From the NCBI GenBank assembly GCA_023213315.1, contig JAKCPI010022056.1:57075-121074 (forward strand): a stretch of DNA of 64,000 bases, given 5' to 3'. The position numbers were made by a program, and so were the translations under genes. The notes under the pieces are model-generated. The model searched no databases. It was given only the letters and a program-made list of their open reading frames with translations, and was not told where the DNA came from. The DNA comes from Euborellia annulipes. Lineage: Eukaryota > Arthropoda > Insecta > Dermaptera > Anisolabididae. The stretch's first letter is position 1; every line of letters begins with the position of its first letter. Positions 20,556 through 32,505 of the stretch are shown here, one piece after another.

Positions 20556-20729
20556 ATGCCGACTAGCAACTTCACGGTCGCTGGCCTCGTCATCGTGGCC
20601 GGTGTCCTCTTAGTGGCGGTATCATCGGCCTCGCATGCCGCTACCTCGCTTTGTCGTCTTGCCGCCTGCCAGTGTCAAGAGGTCCATGATGGCTATGTTC
20701 GTGTATCCTGCCAATTCGCCGACCGACAG
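20556..20729 (+). CDS. First coding exon of a secreted or membrane leucine-rich-repeat protein
   Basis: The 58 codons start at ATG 20556, the first ATG after an in-frame stop, with G at -3. The exon ends at the consensus donor CAG|GTAAGT in phase 0. The peptide begins MPTSNFTVAGLVIVAGVLLV, a signal peptide with a hydrophobic core at residues 8-22 and probable cleavage near residues 27-30. Residues 33-52 are CRLAACQCQEVHDGYVRVSC, the Cys-x5-Cys-x-Cys-x11-Cys spacing of an LRR N-terminal cap. LRRs would follow in later exons, which I could not find. The family is inferred from this cap; candidates are cell-surface adhesion or receptor proteins such as chaoptin-, tartan- or Lrig-like ones, and I cannot choose. 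Codons are GC-rich compared with the surrounding DNA. Confidence 0.72.
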
Positions 20730-21245
20730 GTAAGTGTCAAACCCCCATGATAAGATAACCCAAAAGCCTCAATTATTATGATAACATTATTTAAACGAAA
20801 AGATAACTAACTGTCTCTTAAATAAATAGCTAACAGTTTTGATTTTCTTCAGCTCATTAAGTGTCAGACTAAATTAAAGAGATGGCTAAGAAATAAAAGT
20901 TTTTTTAGGAAAAAAATGTCAAACGAAAATTCAAAGAGGAAGAGTTTGGCTAAGAGGGGGAAACGCTACGCCACAGAGTCTGCGCAATTTCCTGGGTCCA
21001 GTGATGATCTTATGTTAAAACTAGAAATTCAGAGGTCGTCGATCTTTATAGCCTAAAAATATTGATTAAAAAATGCTTCTACTATTATAATAAATAAATA
21101 AATACTAATATATTAGGAAATATTTATTTTCCTATTATAATTTCAGAAAAATTACTAAAGTAAAAGATTTTTTTTTAATTCTGAGAGAGAAATCAAATTA
21201 AAAAAAAAAGGAATTTATTTTCAATTAGTGATTTTTAACTTTTAA
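20730..21245. other. Start of LRR gene intron 1
   Basis: It begins GTAAGTGTC. The rest is AT-rich with no recognised repeat until the SINE at 21248. Confidence 0.5.
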
Positions 21246-21247
21246 CC

Positions 21248-21390
21248 AGCCCTCGAGCCTTGGTGTAGGGGTTAGCGTGCGCCTTCTGTATCAAGGGTCG
21301 CGGGTTCGCATCCCGTCTCATGTGACAATTTATTTCAATTTAATTGGCTACCAATAAATTGAAATAGAGATGGGGTCTTATGTCTGTGGG
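21248..21390 (+). mobile_element. tRNA-derived SINE, family S1
   Basis: CCTCGAGCCTTGGTGTAGGG..GCGGGTTCGCATCCCGTCTC gives box-A- and box-B-like parts. The body AATTTAATTGGCTACCAATA matches 2033-2192. Confidence 0.75.
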
Positions 21391-21664
21391 TATATTTTCG
21401 TCAAAGAACTCAAAAACTATTCAATTGTTTTGAAATTTTGCATGATGCATAGCAACTGAGCAAAATTAAATACTAACAATTGTAAGTTATATACTACAAT
21501 TATTTCTTAGAATAGTGGACAAAGTTGTTCGCTCGGTTTGGACGGACTATTATTTATTTTGGTATCTAAAACATAGATGAAAAAATTAAAAATTTCTATT
21601 TTACGATATTCGTCCCTATTAAAGAGAAAGAAAACGCTATATTTTCAGCAATTGTTTTTAATTC

Positions 21665-21785
21665 CAAGGTCCAGTGGCCTGGTGCAGCACGCCTATGCCC
21701 CGGAAAGGCTGGAGATCCTGGGTTCGATTCCCGGGGGCCATGGGATGTTTGGCCTCGCCAATAAATAACACTCACAGCTTTGTTA
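21665..21785 (+). mobile_element. tRNA-derived SINE, family S3
   Basis: GTCCAGTGGCCTGGTGCAGC at the head and CTGGGTTCGATTCCCGGGGG (strong box B) are followed by ATGGGATGTTTGGCCTCGCC. A diverged copy is at 43195-43330. It is not a full tRNA gene, as the acceptor stem does not pair. Confidence 0.65.
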
Positions 21786-21789
21786 GATA

Positions 21790-23640
21790 AAAATTATTAA
21801 TGTCTACATAGACATTAATACATTTCCATAAATTTAATCAAAAATTAATGAATTCAGATTTAATTCATTTTATGAAAATTTACTTCTCTCAGATTAAAAT
21901 TATTATTTTTAATAAAATTTCCATCTTTTAGAATCCATTAAATATTTAAGTTATATGTCATTTCTTTACTAGGATTAAATATATAACTTACTGTAAGGAT
22001 CCCTTCCTCAATCAGGACATCCTTCTTAGGAGAGATTAGGTTAATGAAAAATTATCGGTTGGGAATAAGCTTAGAAATAGTTAGCCAGCAGGAAGAAAAA
22101 TTGACATTTCAGTATTGAACCGTAGCTAATATAAAAAAAAAAGCTCTTTTAATTTATTGGATCAAAATTCCTGTTTGTGGAGGTATCCAGAGAGGGGCAT
22201 TATATAAATGAATAGATTACAAAAGCAATTACTTTCTCTCTATATATATTTCATATATAGGGTAAGAGAAAGTAAAAAGATCTCAAATATCTTCAAGTTG
22301 ATATTTCTCTAAATCAACATTTCGAATTTATTTCGAATCCCAGAAGAAATGCCTTTTTTTCGCTTCTCGCTTGATCTCAAAAGGATCCATCCATTCATTT
22401 CCCGTTGGCAAATGAAAATTTGCATATTTTATATCTCACGGTTTATTTGTTTTAAAATATTAATTTGTAACCTATGATGAATTAACTATCTTAATAATAA
22501 AGAAAGAGGAAATGATCGTTTATCAAATATTTAGTCACCATCAACAGTTGAATTTACATTTCTTTAAGCTTATATATCCGTAGGTTTTTTTTTTTTTTTT
22601 TTGTCAAATTATATTCTACGTAAGCTTTTAACAAAGAAACGGATGCGCCAATTTTAGCTGAAATATAATCCTTTTTTCAGCTTATGTCTTTTTATCTAAA
22701 TAGGTCTATATGAATAAAGTATTAAGTTAAGAACTTTATTAATATGAATAATTAATACTGAAAAAGGTATTTTATTAATACTTCAAGGGGTAAGCAGGCC
22801 AAGCTTAGAGCGAAAAAATTATATTTTGGTCGTCTATTCATTTTTATTAATTACTGTTGATTAGGATTACCTTTACAGGAAATCTGAAGTTTAGAAGACT
22901 TACCTAAAAAAAAAAGAAAAGAGAAATTAATATACAGTAGTAATTAAAATTGTATGCAATATTTTATTTATAGACTTTTCTAGCACAGATCAAACTCTTA
23001 ATCAATAGGCATTGTTGCTTTTATAGAGATTGAAACAATGGATTGTTAAGTCCTAATTGTGGAATTCTTTGTCTTCGTAAACTACTTATCTTTAAAAATA
23101 ATTATTTTATTGGTGAACTATTGATAGTAGTTAACTTTTTTTTTTTTAATCTTTTCGGTAGACTTAAATGAAACACAAATATATATTTTTATAAATATTT
23201 CGATACAAATTATCCAGGCATTTATTGACACCATTTTGTATCCAAATAATTTCAATAAATATTCATCGGACTGCCTCGGACCCGAACCCACTCCCCCTTT
23301 GCTTTTAGATTATCAATATTGACATTCGTCCATATCTCTAACCTCTCGATTACGGGGAGGAGGTTTAACATATTGGAAAATCAAATTGACAAAATCGAGT
23401 CGATAGCTATAATTAGTGATCGAAACATAAAAAAAAAGGAAAATTTTTCATTAAAATGTATTCTTTAGGTAAAATTTTCAAATTCAAGACTTTCGGCCGC
23501 GGAATGTATGTTATATAGAAAGGTGTAGGAAAGTTAAATTATATTGAAAACTTAATAAGTAGGTGCAAAAAAGGTCTCTCCTGCACTATAATTTATTGAC
23601 ATACATTTTGACAGTAATTAAGGAAGGTAAATTAAATATT
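21790..23640. other. AT-rich intron or intergenic sequence
   Basis: No gene is recognised. It contains a solo family A right hairpin (22228-22278), a poly-T run (22587-22602) and otherwise unique A/T-dominated DNA. Confidence 0.5.
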
Positions 23641-23643
23641 TAG

Positions 23644-24037
23644 GCAGTGGTTTCCAAGATTTATGTTACCACGCCTCCCTTAAAAATATTTAATCCTATG
23701 ACACCCCCCCCCTCCCTATTATATTTTGTCGGGGGCGATTTTTTTTTTTTTTTTATTTAAGGACTTTATGGGCATCTATGGCCATTTAGACCCCTTTCCT
23801 ATTTATTTAAATTGATTGGTAACAAATTCAATTGAAATTAAAGCCCGGAAATCATAATTTCTTTAGATTACTAGTTTTTATAATATTGTGAATTTCTTCT
23901 CGGGGGGGGGAGGGGAGGCGATCGCCTCCTCGCCCCCCCCTCCCCCTTTAATCCGCCCCTAAGCACAGAACACAATTTTCGATTACCAAAGGTTAGAGAA
24001 AATTGAGTGCTGTGCGACCATTCACACCAGATTTTTT
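23644..24037. repeat. Cluster of truncated repeats
   Basis: In order: a fragment of the CAGTGGTTTCCAA end module (23644-23720), a minus-strand S1 SINE tail (about 23755-23850), poly-G/poly-C tracts (23900-23945), ATCCGCCCCTAAG, and a family A left hairpin in reverse (about 23962-24037). Confidence 0.6.
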
Positions 24038-24039
24038 AA

Positions 24040-25110
24040 ATATGAGAAAATAAATTTACCCTCACATAAAATATTTGTCTACTAACAGGCATAAAAAATT
24101 TATCTTTTTTTTTTTCTATTAAATATTCATAAACAATTTTTATCCATAAATTTTTCTTCTAATTAATGATATAAATATTGATAAGAAAATTAAAAATATT
24201 ATTTTTAAGTTTGTTTTTTATGATAAAGTCATGTTATGATTTTTAAAGCCTCTAGTTTCTATTTAATCAACAATTTACATAATAATCAGGAGAGAATGAA
24301 TGAACTGGTCGTTTTTAGTCAAGCAAGAAATAAAAAATTCAAGGTTGTTCTGTCTAATTGAGCTGAGAGAGGTAGAAATTAATAAGGCTGTAAGATAGAC
24401 CTTACACAATCACAAACAATATATAATAAAGCATGGGAATAAATTTTCCACTTAATCATATCAGTTCATTATTAAATTTTCTTTTCTTTAATTGTGAATG
24501 AAAAGTGAAATTTTATTCCCCATGTTTGCCGAATGACCTTGATTAAGAGGAAATTTATGCCCGTATATGAGGGTAGAATGGATAGCTAATGACTCACAAT
24601 AAAAAGAGAGATAAATGTGATATTTATTCAATAGAAACTATCAGATATAATAATAGAATTCAAATTCACTTCACTTGAGCAAATTCATAGCAACAAGTGG
24701 TTTTTTTTGGGATGATGCGTTGGAATCGCTTTTTATTGTGATATGTCGAAGGTTATATTCGGATGATTAATAAATAATTTGAACAAAGAAAGGGAAGAGA
24801 TAAAATCATTGATGCTGATTCTAAATTTAAATATGAAATTTTGAAATATCTTTATGATTGGAAAATATTTACTTCCCAACGGGATATAGAAAGAGAAAGA
24901 GATATGGAAGATATTGAAATGATAAGAGATTAAGAAGAACATTTGAGATAGTTATATATGAACAAATTGTATTGCTAAGATTTCTTTTAAATGTTTTTTC
25001 AATGGAAGGTGAATAAATTAAAATTAATGAAATAAGCAATGGAAGTTTATTCTGCTAGTTGACGATTCGGTGTTCGTCACACCTTTTTTGAATGTCTAAT
25101 CGACATTTTT
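24040..25110. other. AT-rich unique sequence
   Basis: No gene or repeat is recognised. A 69-codon minus-strand open stretch at 24733-24942 is Phe/Ile/Ser-rich and looks like chance. Confidence 0.5.
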
Positions 25111-25139
25111 ATTTGTAAAAAATAAACAATTGCAATAAA

Positions 25140-25215
25140 ATAATAAGACAAGATCCTGAAGAAGGTTGGGATTAACATCCGAAATGTTCGTCAAGCAGAT
25201 TAGGAAAAAACTTGG
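25140..25215 (+). ncRNA. Hammerhead-ribozyme-like motif
   Basis: CTGAAGA (25156-25162), a GGTTGGGATTAACATCC segment able to form stem II, then GAAAT. It lies in an interspersed sequence with no partner copy noted. Inferred by motif only. Confidence 0.35.
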
Positions 25216-25420
25216 TTTTATTTCACCATTGACTGATAATCGTATTAATTCGATTTAATTCAAAAACTTGGAGTGTTTTTCAGAGAGTACTTTAAAACAA
25301 AGAAAATATCAAAAAATTATTAAGAACCGCCTTATATTATTTTTGTACAAATATAGTAAACATTTTCATTTCCCGAAATCAAATCTTCTGCAACCAGAAT
25401 AAATTCCTACATTATAATAA

Positions 25421-25900
25421 GTTAAGGTTGTATTTATGTGAGTTTCACGAGGGTAAAAAAGTTATAACACAAATTTAAATTGTAATACTCAATATATTGG
25501 TATATATTTAAAAGCGTAATATAATCTTATTCCATGTATGTTAATGACAAAAGTGCGGGCGTTTATACAAAGGTTTGGTTCCTGGAGAGGGATTTTTTAG
25601 AAAGATCCTCACCTATGAAAAGGTACAAAACCGCTCACTGAAGAAGATAAGCTGAAATGCTATCGAAACCAGCATTGGTTTGTTAACCTTTTAGAAATAA
25701 ATATAATTTTTTTTTTAAATTGTATTGTTTTTATGTACTGAAAAGGCCTAAACCTCCCTAATTAATACGGTATATAGTTTAGTTCTAGATTTTTTGTAAC
25801 TCCCGAAGATGGGTTAACAACCCGAAATATGTTGAGAATTACAATTTAAATTTGTGTTTTTTACTCTCGTGAAACTCACATAAATACAACCTTAGCTCAA
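25421..25900. mobile_element. Fold-back retroelement-like pair with two hammerhead-like cores
   Basis: Outer arms AAGGTTGTATTTATGTGAGT and their inverse near 25875 enclose two motifs. The first is CTGAAGA..GATAAGC/GCTATC..GAAAC at 25638-25668. The second is CCGAAGATGGGTTAACAACC followed by CGAAAT at 25803-25828, with a clean GGGTT/AACCC stem. The arrangement suggests one element inserted in another. Confidence 0.5.
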
Positions 25901-26044
25901 AATGTTTCACTTGAAACCCATACCGCATTCCTTAAATTTAATTATAATAAGTTATTGATTAAATATAAAATTTCAATCTTGTAGCTCTTTTTTTTTGAGT
26001 ATTTGTTTAGTCACATAGCCACAAGTCTTGTATATAGATGCACC

Positions 26045-28904
26045 CATAGGCGTAGCCAGAAATTTTTGATGGGGGGGGTTTAGGATTATTTCTCCTCCCC
26101 CCACCCCGACTAATAGGGCAGTATAAGGCGTCTAATGAAATATATGACTAGCCACTTACCCCACCTTCGCTTCGCCCCCCTCTGGACCCCCTCGGGGTGG
26201 CTCGGGCCCGCCCTTTCTTAATTAAGTGCCGCAATTTTTCAATCAACTCGTATCAGGCAATAAATAATGCAAATCTCTTAATTTTATGTATATAGGCCTA
26301 AGGAACCGGGGTGTCTCTCTATGTGTTTCTCTTGACCAGACTCCTATCTCAGACCGCTATAAGAAAAAAATAAAAAATTTATTTATATAATAATTTTTAT
26401 TATTTTTCATTTGCGAGATTTAATCAATTTTAAGCGGCTTTAATTTTTTATAAAGCATAACAAAAATCAATTCTTTTCAATTAGACCAGGCGCTGGAGGT
26501 AGTTGAGTATGCAAAATTTGAGGACCGAATTCTGACAATGGATTTGGGCTAAGAATAGCTCCCAGAATAAGGATCCGGATCTTGCCGGGCCAATTTTTGG
26601 TCCAATTTTTTTTTACCCCCACCCCATAGGAAATCAATGGAGTGCATGCTAAGATGATGTGAAGATTTGCAATTATGGTCAAATTCGAGTACTTAAAACC
26701 TCAAACAATGAAAAAACTGTCTTGTCAGCAACTGAGGGGATCCTCTAGAGTCCCCTGAGAAGTACTATCTTGCCACCAGTTGTGGTGGTCCCCTCTAACC
26801 CCTTCATCTCTTTTCTCTCTCTTTGTTATAAATTTAAATATACGGCTTTAACACCATGCCAAATTGTGGGGACCGGCAATTATGTTCATAATCCACTACC
26901 TGGTATCCCAATCAATGAAAAATACTATCTTGCCGCCAACTGCGGTGGTCCCCTTTAACCCCTTCACCTCTTTTATCTCTCTCTTTGTTATAAATTTAAA
27001 TATACGGCTTTAACATCATGCCAAATTGTGGGGACCGGCAATTATGTTCATAATCCACTACCTGGTATCCCAATCAATGAAAAATACTATCTTGCCGCCA
27101 ACTGCGGTGGTCCTCTCTAACCCCTTTACCTCTTTTCTCTCTCTTTGTTATAAATTTAAATATACGGCCTTAACATCATGCCAAATTGTGGGGACCGGCA
27201 ATTATGCTCATAATCCACTAGCTGGTATCCCAAACAATGAAAAATACTATCTTGCCGCCAACTGCGGTGGTCCCCTCTAACCCCTTCACCTCTTTTATCT
27301 CTCTCTTTGTTATAAATTTAAATATACGGCCTTAACATCATGCCAAATTGTGGGGACCGGCAATTATGTTCATAATCCACTAGCTGGTATCCCAATCAAT
27401 GAAAAATACTATCTTGCCACCAGTTGTGGTGGTCCCTCTAACCTCTTCACCTCTTTTATCTCCCTTTATTATAAATACACCAGGTAGTAGATTATGAGCA
27501 TAATTGCCGGTCCCCACAATTTGGCATGGTTTTAAGACAGTACATCTAAATGTATAATAAAGGGAGAGAAAAGAGGTGAAGGGGTTAGAGGGGACCACCA
27601 CAACTGGCGGCAAGATAGTATTTTTCATTGATTGGAGCACGAGGTAATGGATTATGAGCATAATTGCCGGTCCCCACAATTTGGCATGGTTTTCAGACAT
27701 TACATCTAAATGTATAATAAGGGAGAGAAAAGAGGTGAAGGGGTTAAAGGGACCACCGCAGTTGGCGGAAAAAAAGTTTTTTTAATGGTGGGAAAGTGGA
27801 TTATGAACATAATTGCCGGTCCCTACAATTTGGCATGGTGTTAAAGCCGTACATTTAAATTTATAACAAAGAGAGAAAAGAGTTGAAGGGGTTAGAGGGA
27901 CCACCACAACTGGTGGCAAGATAGTATTTTTCATTGATTGGGATACCAGGTAGTGGATTATGAACATAATTGCTGGTCCCTACAATTTGGCATGATGTTA
28001 AAGCCGTATATTTAAATTTATAACAGAGAGAGAGAAAAGAGGTGAAGGGGTTAAGGGGACCACCTCAGTTGGCGACAAGATAGTATTTTTCATTGGTTGG
28101 GATACCAGCTAGTGGATTATGAACATAATTGCCGGTCCCCACAATTTGGCATGATGTTAAAGCCGTATATTTAAATTTATAACAAAGAGAGAGATAAAAG
28201 AGGTGAAGGGGTTAGAGGGGACCACCGCAGTTGGCGGCAAGATAGTATTTTTCATTGATTGGGATACCAGGTAGTGGATTATGAACATAATTGCCGGTCC
28301 CCACAATTTGGCATGGTGTTAAAGCCGTATATTTAAATTTATAACAAAGAGAGAGAAAAGAGATGAAGGGGTTAGAGGGGACCACCACAACTGGTGGCAA
28401 GATAGTACTTCTCAGGGGACTCTAGAGGATCCCTCAGTTGCTGACAAGACAGTTTTTTCATTGTTTGAGGTTTTAAGTACTCGAATTTGACCATAATTGC
28501 AAATCTTCACATCATCTTAGCATGCACTCCATTGATTTCCTATGGGGTGGGGGTAAAAAAAAATTGGACCAAAAATTGGCCCGGCAAGATCCGGATCCTT
28601 ATTCTGGGAGCTATTCTTAGCCCAAATCCATTGTCAGAATTCGGTCCTCAAATTTTGCATACTCAACTACCTCCAGCGCCCGCTCTAAATGGGAAAATTC
28701 TGAATTTTCTCGAATTTTTTGCGTTTTATTTAATTTTTTTTTTTTTAAGCTAGAGAAAATTATTATATTTTACTTTCTCTTACCCTATATATGAAATATA
28801 TAGAGAGAAAAAGTATTTTGCATTATAGAGCTTAAATATCTAGTCATGGCTTGGGTCCAATGGGGGGGTTTGGACCCCCAAAACCCCCCGTGGCTACGCC
28901 TATG
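26045..28904. mobile_element. 2.86-kb hAT-type foldback element, target duplication GATGCACC
   Basis: The ends CATAGGCGTAGCCAGAAA and CGTGGCTACGCCTATG are flanked by a perfect 8-bp duplication GATGCACC (26037-26044, 28905-28912). The core 26488-28681 is a giant inverted repeat with near-identical arms. A 26-bp-unit-free unique arm section is followed by tandem units of about 136 bp in both arms. Short open frames on the two arms translate identically for over 60 residues because the DNA is identical, not because they are genes. A solo family A hairpin lies near the right end (28770-28815). No transposase is present. Confidence 0.85.
26760..28410. repeat. Inverted blocks of about 136-bp minisatellite
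   Basis: Units containing GTGGGGACCGGCAATTATGT, ATCCACTACCTGGTATCCCA and ACTATCTTGCCGCCAACTGC run rightwards to about 27475 and then in the opposite direction to 28410. They form the inner part of the foldback. The peptide repeats they encode are a by-product. Confidence 0.85.
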
Positions 28905-30305
28905 GATGCACCCAAAGATAATTTTGGGGTAGCTACTTTTATAGAATCTGGGAACTACAAAACGATGTTTTAATAAAAATCTCGACACTCGAATTTGACT
29001 TTAATAATACTTTCTCTCTTAATTTCCCTGTTTCAATTTCATTTATAACATGTATGGTACCAAATGGTATAATCTGATGGGAGCAAAAAATTAGGTTGAC
29101 AATCAAATTGGCCCTCAAGTTGACATGCTTCTTCTCATAATTATCCATCAACTTTAAATGAAATGAAAATAATATTCTATATCATCAAAATAGCAACTGC
29201 AAACAGCTACCAATTGCATCTTAAAAATATCATTAAAATATTTACATAGGCCTAATTCCTTTAGAAGGTTGTTTTCGTAAAGCTGAATATTTTTTTTATA
29301 GTTAAATCATATTAAAAAAAATCTCTAGATATTTATAAAAAAATGTTTTTTTTTTATGAGAAAAGTTGTATAAGAATTCTCATTTTAAGAGAAATAATTA
29401 AAAATAAAAATTGGTCCAGCCGGGGTGATTAGAATATTTTCTAACGAGTATGATTTACAATCATTCCTCGTTTAACCCTTTTTTATAGAGCGATTCCGTT
29501 CATATGGGATTAATAAATTAAAGAAATATCCCCTTTAAAATGTCTCGTTTAAACATAAATAAAAGTTAGGGTATTCGAATACATACTTTTCAATTTTTTT
29601 TTTTTAATAGGAAATTTTTCAAATGTGTGAGGGCAACTTTCTAAAATAGTAGAACGTATTTATCATTTAATTTTATTGAATTTTTTGCCTATAAATATTA
29701 TGAAAATAAATTAAATGTATAAATGAGCCTAGACATTTTTTATTTTTATTTTTCACCCATTTATCGTTGTTTTTGTAATGTTGTTTATTTACTATACATA
29801 CAGTATATCCTAGTTCGCCGTTTTTACACTTTGTGTAGCTATTTAAAATTAGATTTTTTTTTTAAATAAATAAATATATTTAATGGTGTGTAAAAGAAGG
29901 CAAGTTTCAGATTTGAAATTGCAATTCAACTCGTCGTTTTTTAAGAAACTCTTCTGTCAAGTTACTTTTATTTCATTTATTAATTTAAGCCAGGATCAAC
30001 GTATCGGTCACAAGAAAATTTAATTAACCCACTGTTCAACTTCCGACATCTCTAAACCATCCTATTGTTGACTTAACACCTAAAGTTTGGCTTAAATCAA
30101 TAAATCAAGTAAACGAATCTGTCTCACTCATTTTAATACCTTCTTTATAATGGCTAATATCAAACAGAAAGTTTGTTAGTGATGAGGATTTATACTTTAT
30201 TCTGTATCTTTAGAATGAAATTCTATTATAAAATGGGGGCGAAAAAAGAAAACAATAAAAAATTATAATTGAATGTAACAAAAAAATAGGAAAAGGGTCA
30301 AAAAT
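28905..30305. other. AT-rich sequence with a family A fragment
   Basis: A diverged family A right part is at about 28940-29025 (AATCTCGACACTCGAATTTG..ACTTTCTCTC). The remainder is unique A/T-rich DNA without a recognisable gene. Confidence 0.5.
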
Positions 30306-30309
30306 ACCA

Positions 30310-30337
30310 AAAAAAAAAAAAAAAAAAAAAAAAAAAA
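30310..30337 (+). repeat. Poly-A tract
   Basis: An uninterrupted run of about 28 A. No SINE head is visible directly upstream. Confidence 0.9.
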
Positions 30338-30426
30338 CGACAAAATGAAAACTGAATCTAGCATTTTTTACCCAAGGAGGGAGGCAAAACAGTGACTCTT
30401 AGTTCAAGAGATAAGAAATATTTTTC

Positions 30427-31120
30427 TTTCTCTTACCTTGTTATTGTATATAGGTGGGGGGGCGGGGGGGGGGTTGGGGGGGGGGGGGGGTATATAAGAG
30501 AAAGTATTGGATTCATTCAAAAATTCGATGTCGAGATTTTGATGGATCTTCACGTTTTGAGGTCCCCTGAATCCAAAAAAGTGGTTTTCGGACATGGTCT
30601 GTCTGTGTGTGTCTGTCTGTGTGTGTGTCTGTGAACAAAATATCTCAAGAACGGAAAGAGCTAGGAGGTTGAAATTTTATATTTAAGTTAGGCACCCCTA
30701 TGGGACGTGACACAAGCTTTTGAACAAAATCGACCAAAAAGTACTAGTACTTTACTGATGCACTTTTTCAGTTTTTTTCGATTTTCTCTAAATTTGCTCA
30801 ACGATTTTTTTTAAATTGAAAAATCAATTATTTTTTAAATGCTCTTTAAAATGTATATTCTCATTTTGTGATTGAAATCTTCTGAAGGCCACTTTACTCT
30901 TGTACTCCATAGAAAAGATAGGAGAAATGGTTGCCATGGTAACAACATATAAATATTTTGCCATACTTATAAATTTTACATCTTGAAAATCAATGTACCC
31001 TACTGTCGGAAACTAAATACATGTCGACACAAAAATCTGGTGAGACAAGCACAGTACACAACTTTCGATTACCGAAGGTAAGAGAAAGTTGTGTGCTATC
31101 CCAGTCACACCAGATTTTTT
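30427..31120 (-). mobile_element. Family A element, reverse, near full length
   Basis: The right hairpin loop has been replaced by a G-rich tract (30452-30490). The body, the TGTGTGTCTG microsatellite and the left hairpin (ending GTCACACCAGATTTTTTTAT) are conserved. Confidence 0.8.
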
Positions 31121-31527
31121 TATATATAATGTAGCGCAGGGTCAAATTTCAATAATCTATTTCTGAATTCACCTGGCGTCCTTCAAGTATGTTCTTTAAG
31201 AATTAAATTACATCTCTTTTTCTCAATAGAATAATAAAATAATCCCGATGTTTAAATAAATTTCGAAAATTCTTGTATCATATACATCAAAGGTTGGAAT
31301 AAGAAGCCATGTATAGTAAATTTTCTTTTTTTTTTTTTTTTTTGAATATTTATTTAATTAATTAAACGCTCTCTCAGGCTGAGTTTAAAGGGAAAGAACT
31401 TATAGGAATATATCGATCATTAATCAGGTTAATTAAACCTCTGATCCTCGGAGGATAGGTAACCTCAAAATTATTTTTTTTTAATTCATGGCTGCATTCT
31501 TTTTTCTCTCCTAGATTTTTTTTTTAG

Positions 31528-31705
31528 TGCATTTCAAAATATAATCAAGCTTTTGTCCACTAGAGACGTTAATGAAAATAATTCATCTCCATCTTCAGAG
31601 GAAGAACTGATCGTATTTCTAAAACCCCGTAAAAAGAGGAAAATAAATTTCAGAAATGAGGAATTTCCCTCTGACCGCCAGTTGCTAAAATTCGTTGCTA
31701 ATTAA
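31528..31705 (+). CDS. Possible small terminal exon (unrecognised)
   Basis: A T-rich tract ending TTTTTTTTTAG precedes an open frame that runs from 31528 to TAA at 31703-31705. It reads AFQNIIKLLSTRDVNENNSS, then PSSEEELIVFLKPRKKRK and INFRNEEFPSDRQLLKFVAN. The composition (acidic Ser/Glu stretch, then a basic KPRKKRK nuclear-localisation-like cluster) is less random than its surroundings. I recognise no family. It could be a last exon or the tail of a dead transposase. No homologue or partner exon was identified. Confidence 0.3.
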
Positions 31706-31959
31706 AAGAGCATATAATTTGAAAATAAAAGAAAAAAATGATGATTCCTTGAAAAATAACTTTCTGAACAAGGAAAATTTCATGAATATACTTTACTATC
31801 AATTCAGAAAATCACAAAAGAAGGAAGACAACAAAATAAAAATTATGTATGTTATGAATAATAAATTTCTTTGTTATTTGTTGTTGTAGACTAGTTTGAA
31901 ACATGCTGAACCGTAAAATAGATTAAAATTTAACTACGCATTGACCTAAGGCTTGAATT

Positions 31960-32230
31960 GCCGGAAGTCTCTTGACTTTCTCCCTCTCTCAATTCTTCTT
32001 CCGAATCGAAGCTACCTGTTCGAAAACACCTGTTTAAATTTTAAACAGGCCGGAGGTCTGGTTGAGTTCGATATGGAGCAAGTCAACTGGCACGCAAAGG
32101 GAGGGGAGTGGGGTGGGGGTTAAGTCCCAGCCGGGGGGACCTCCGTTTTAGTGTTTTGGTGTTTAGTATTTCGGGCTTGGTTTCAAACAAAGAGCTCGTT
32201 CCGCCTTCTAAGCATTGATCATTAGCTGAG
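31960..32230. promoter_or_regulatory. GC-richer non-repeat block, candidate regulatory element
   Basis: This block stands out from the AT-rich background and matches no repeat in the window. It contains two CACCTG/CAGGTG-type E-box half sites around a near-palindrome (CCTGTTTAAATTTTAAACAG) and a GGGGTGGGGGTTAAG run. No open frame crosses it. The regulatory role is inference only. Confidence 0.25.
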
Positions 32231-32505
32231 TCGAATGGGACCTAGCCATCTATTTAATTCACAACTTCTTATATAAAGGGTAATCCAATTCTAATCTTAG
32301 GTAATTTTAATCAAAAGACAAATATATCTAATCATTGCATATATAAAGACCATAAAGATTAATGTTGGGTTATAAATCTGGCACTGTGTGTGTTAATTAA
32401 CCGTCAGACAGAGAGAACAAAGCAGGATAGAATAGTTTCAATATAGAATTCTTACAAATTGTCTGAGTTTGCGAGGTAAGCAACAAACATATACTGGTAA
32501 TTTTA

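Noticed and set aside
21665..21785. Functional tRNA gene
   Set aside because: Box B is strong, but the acceptor and D arms do not pair and a diverged interspersed copy exists at 43195. A SINE is the better reading. The same reasoning applies to 50625-50950 and 2033-2192.
24733..24942. 69-codon Phe/Ile/Ser-rich minus-strand frame
   Set aside because: Its composition is what random AT-rich DNA gives. It has no signal peptide logic or context.
26467..28753. Matching 60-90-codon frames on opposite strands around 26.5 and 28.5 kb and in the tandem units
   Set aside because: They are identical because the DNA arms are identical. They have no domain and lie within a hAT foldback element.
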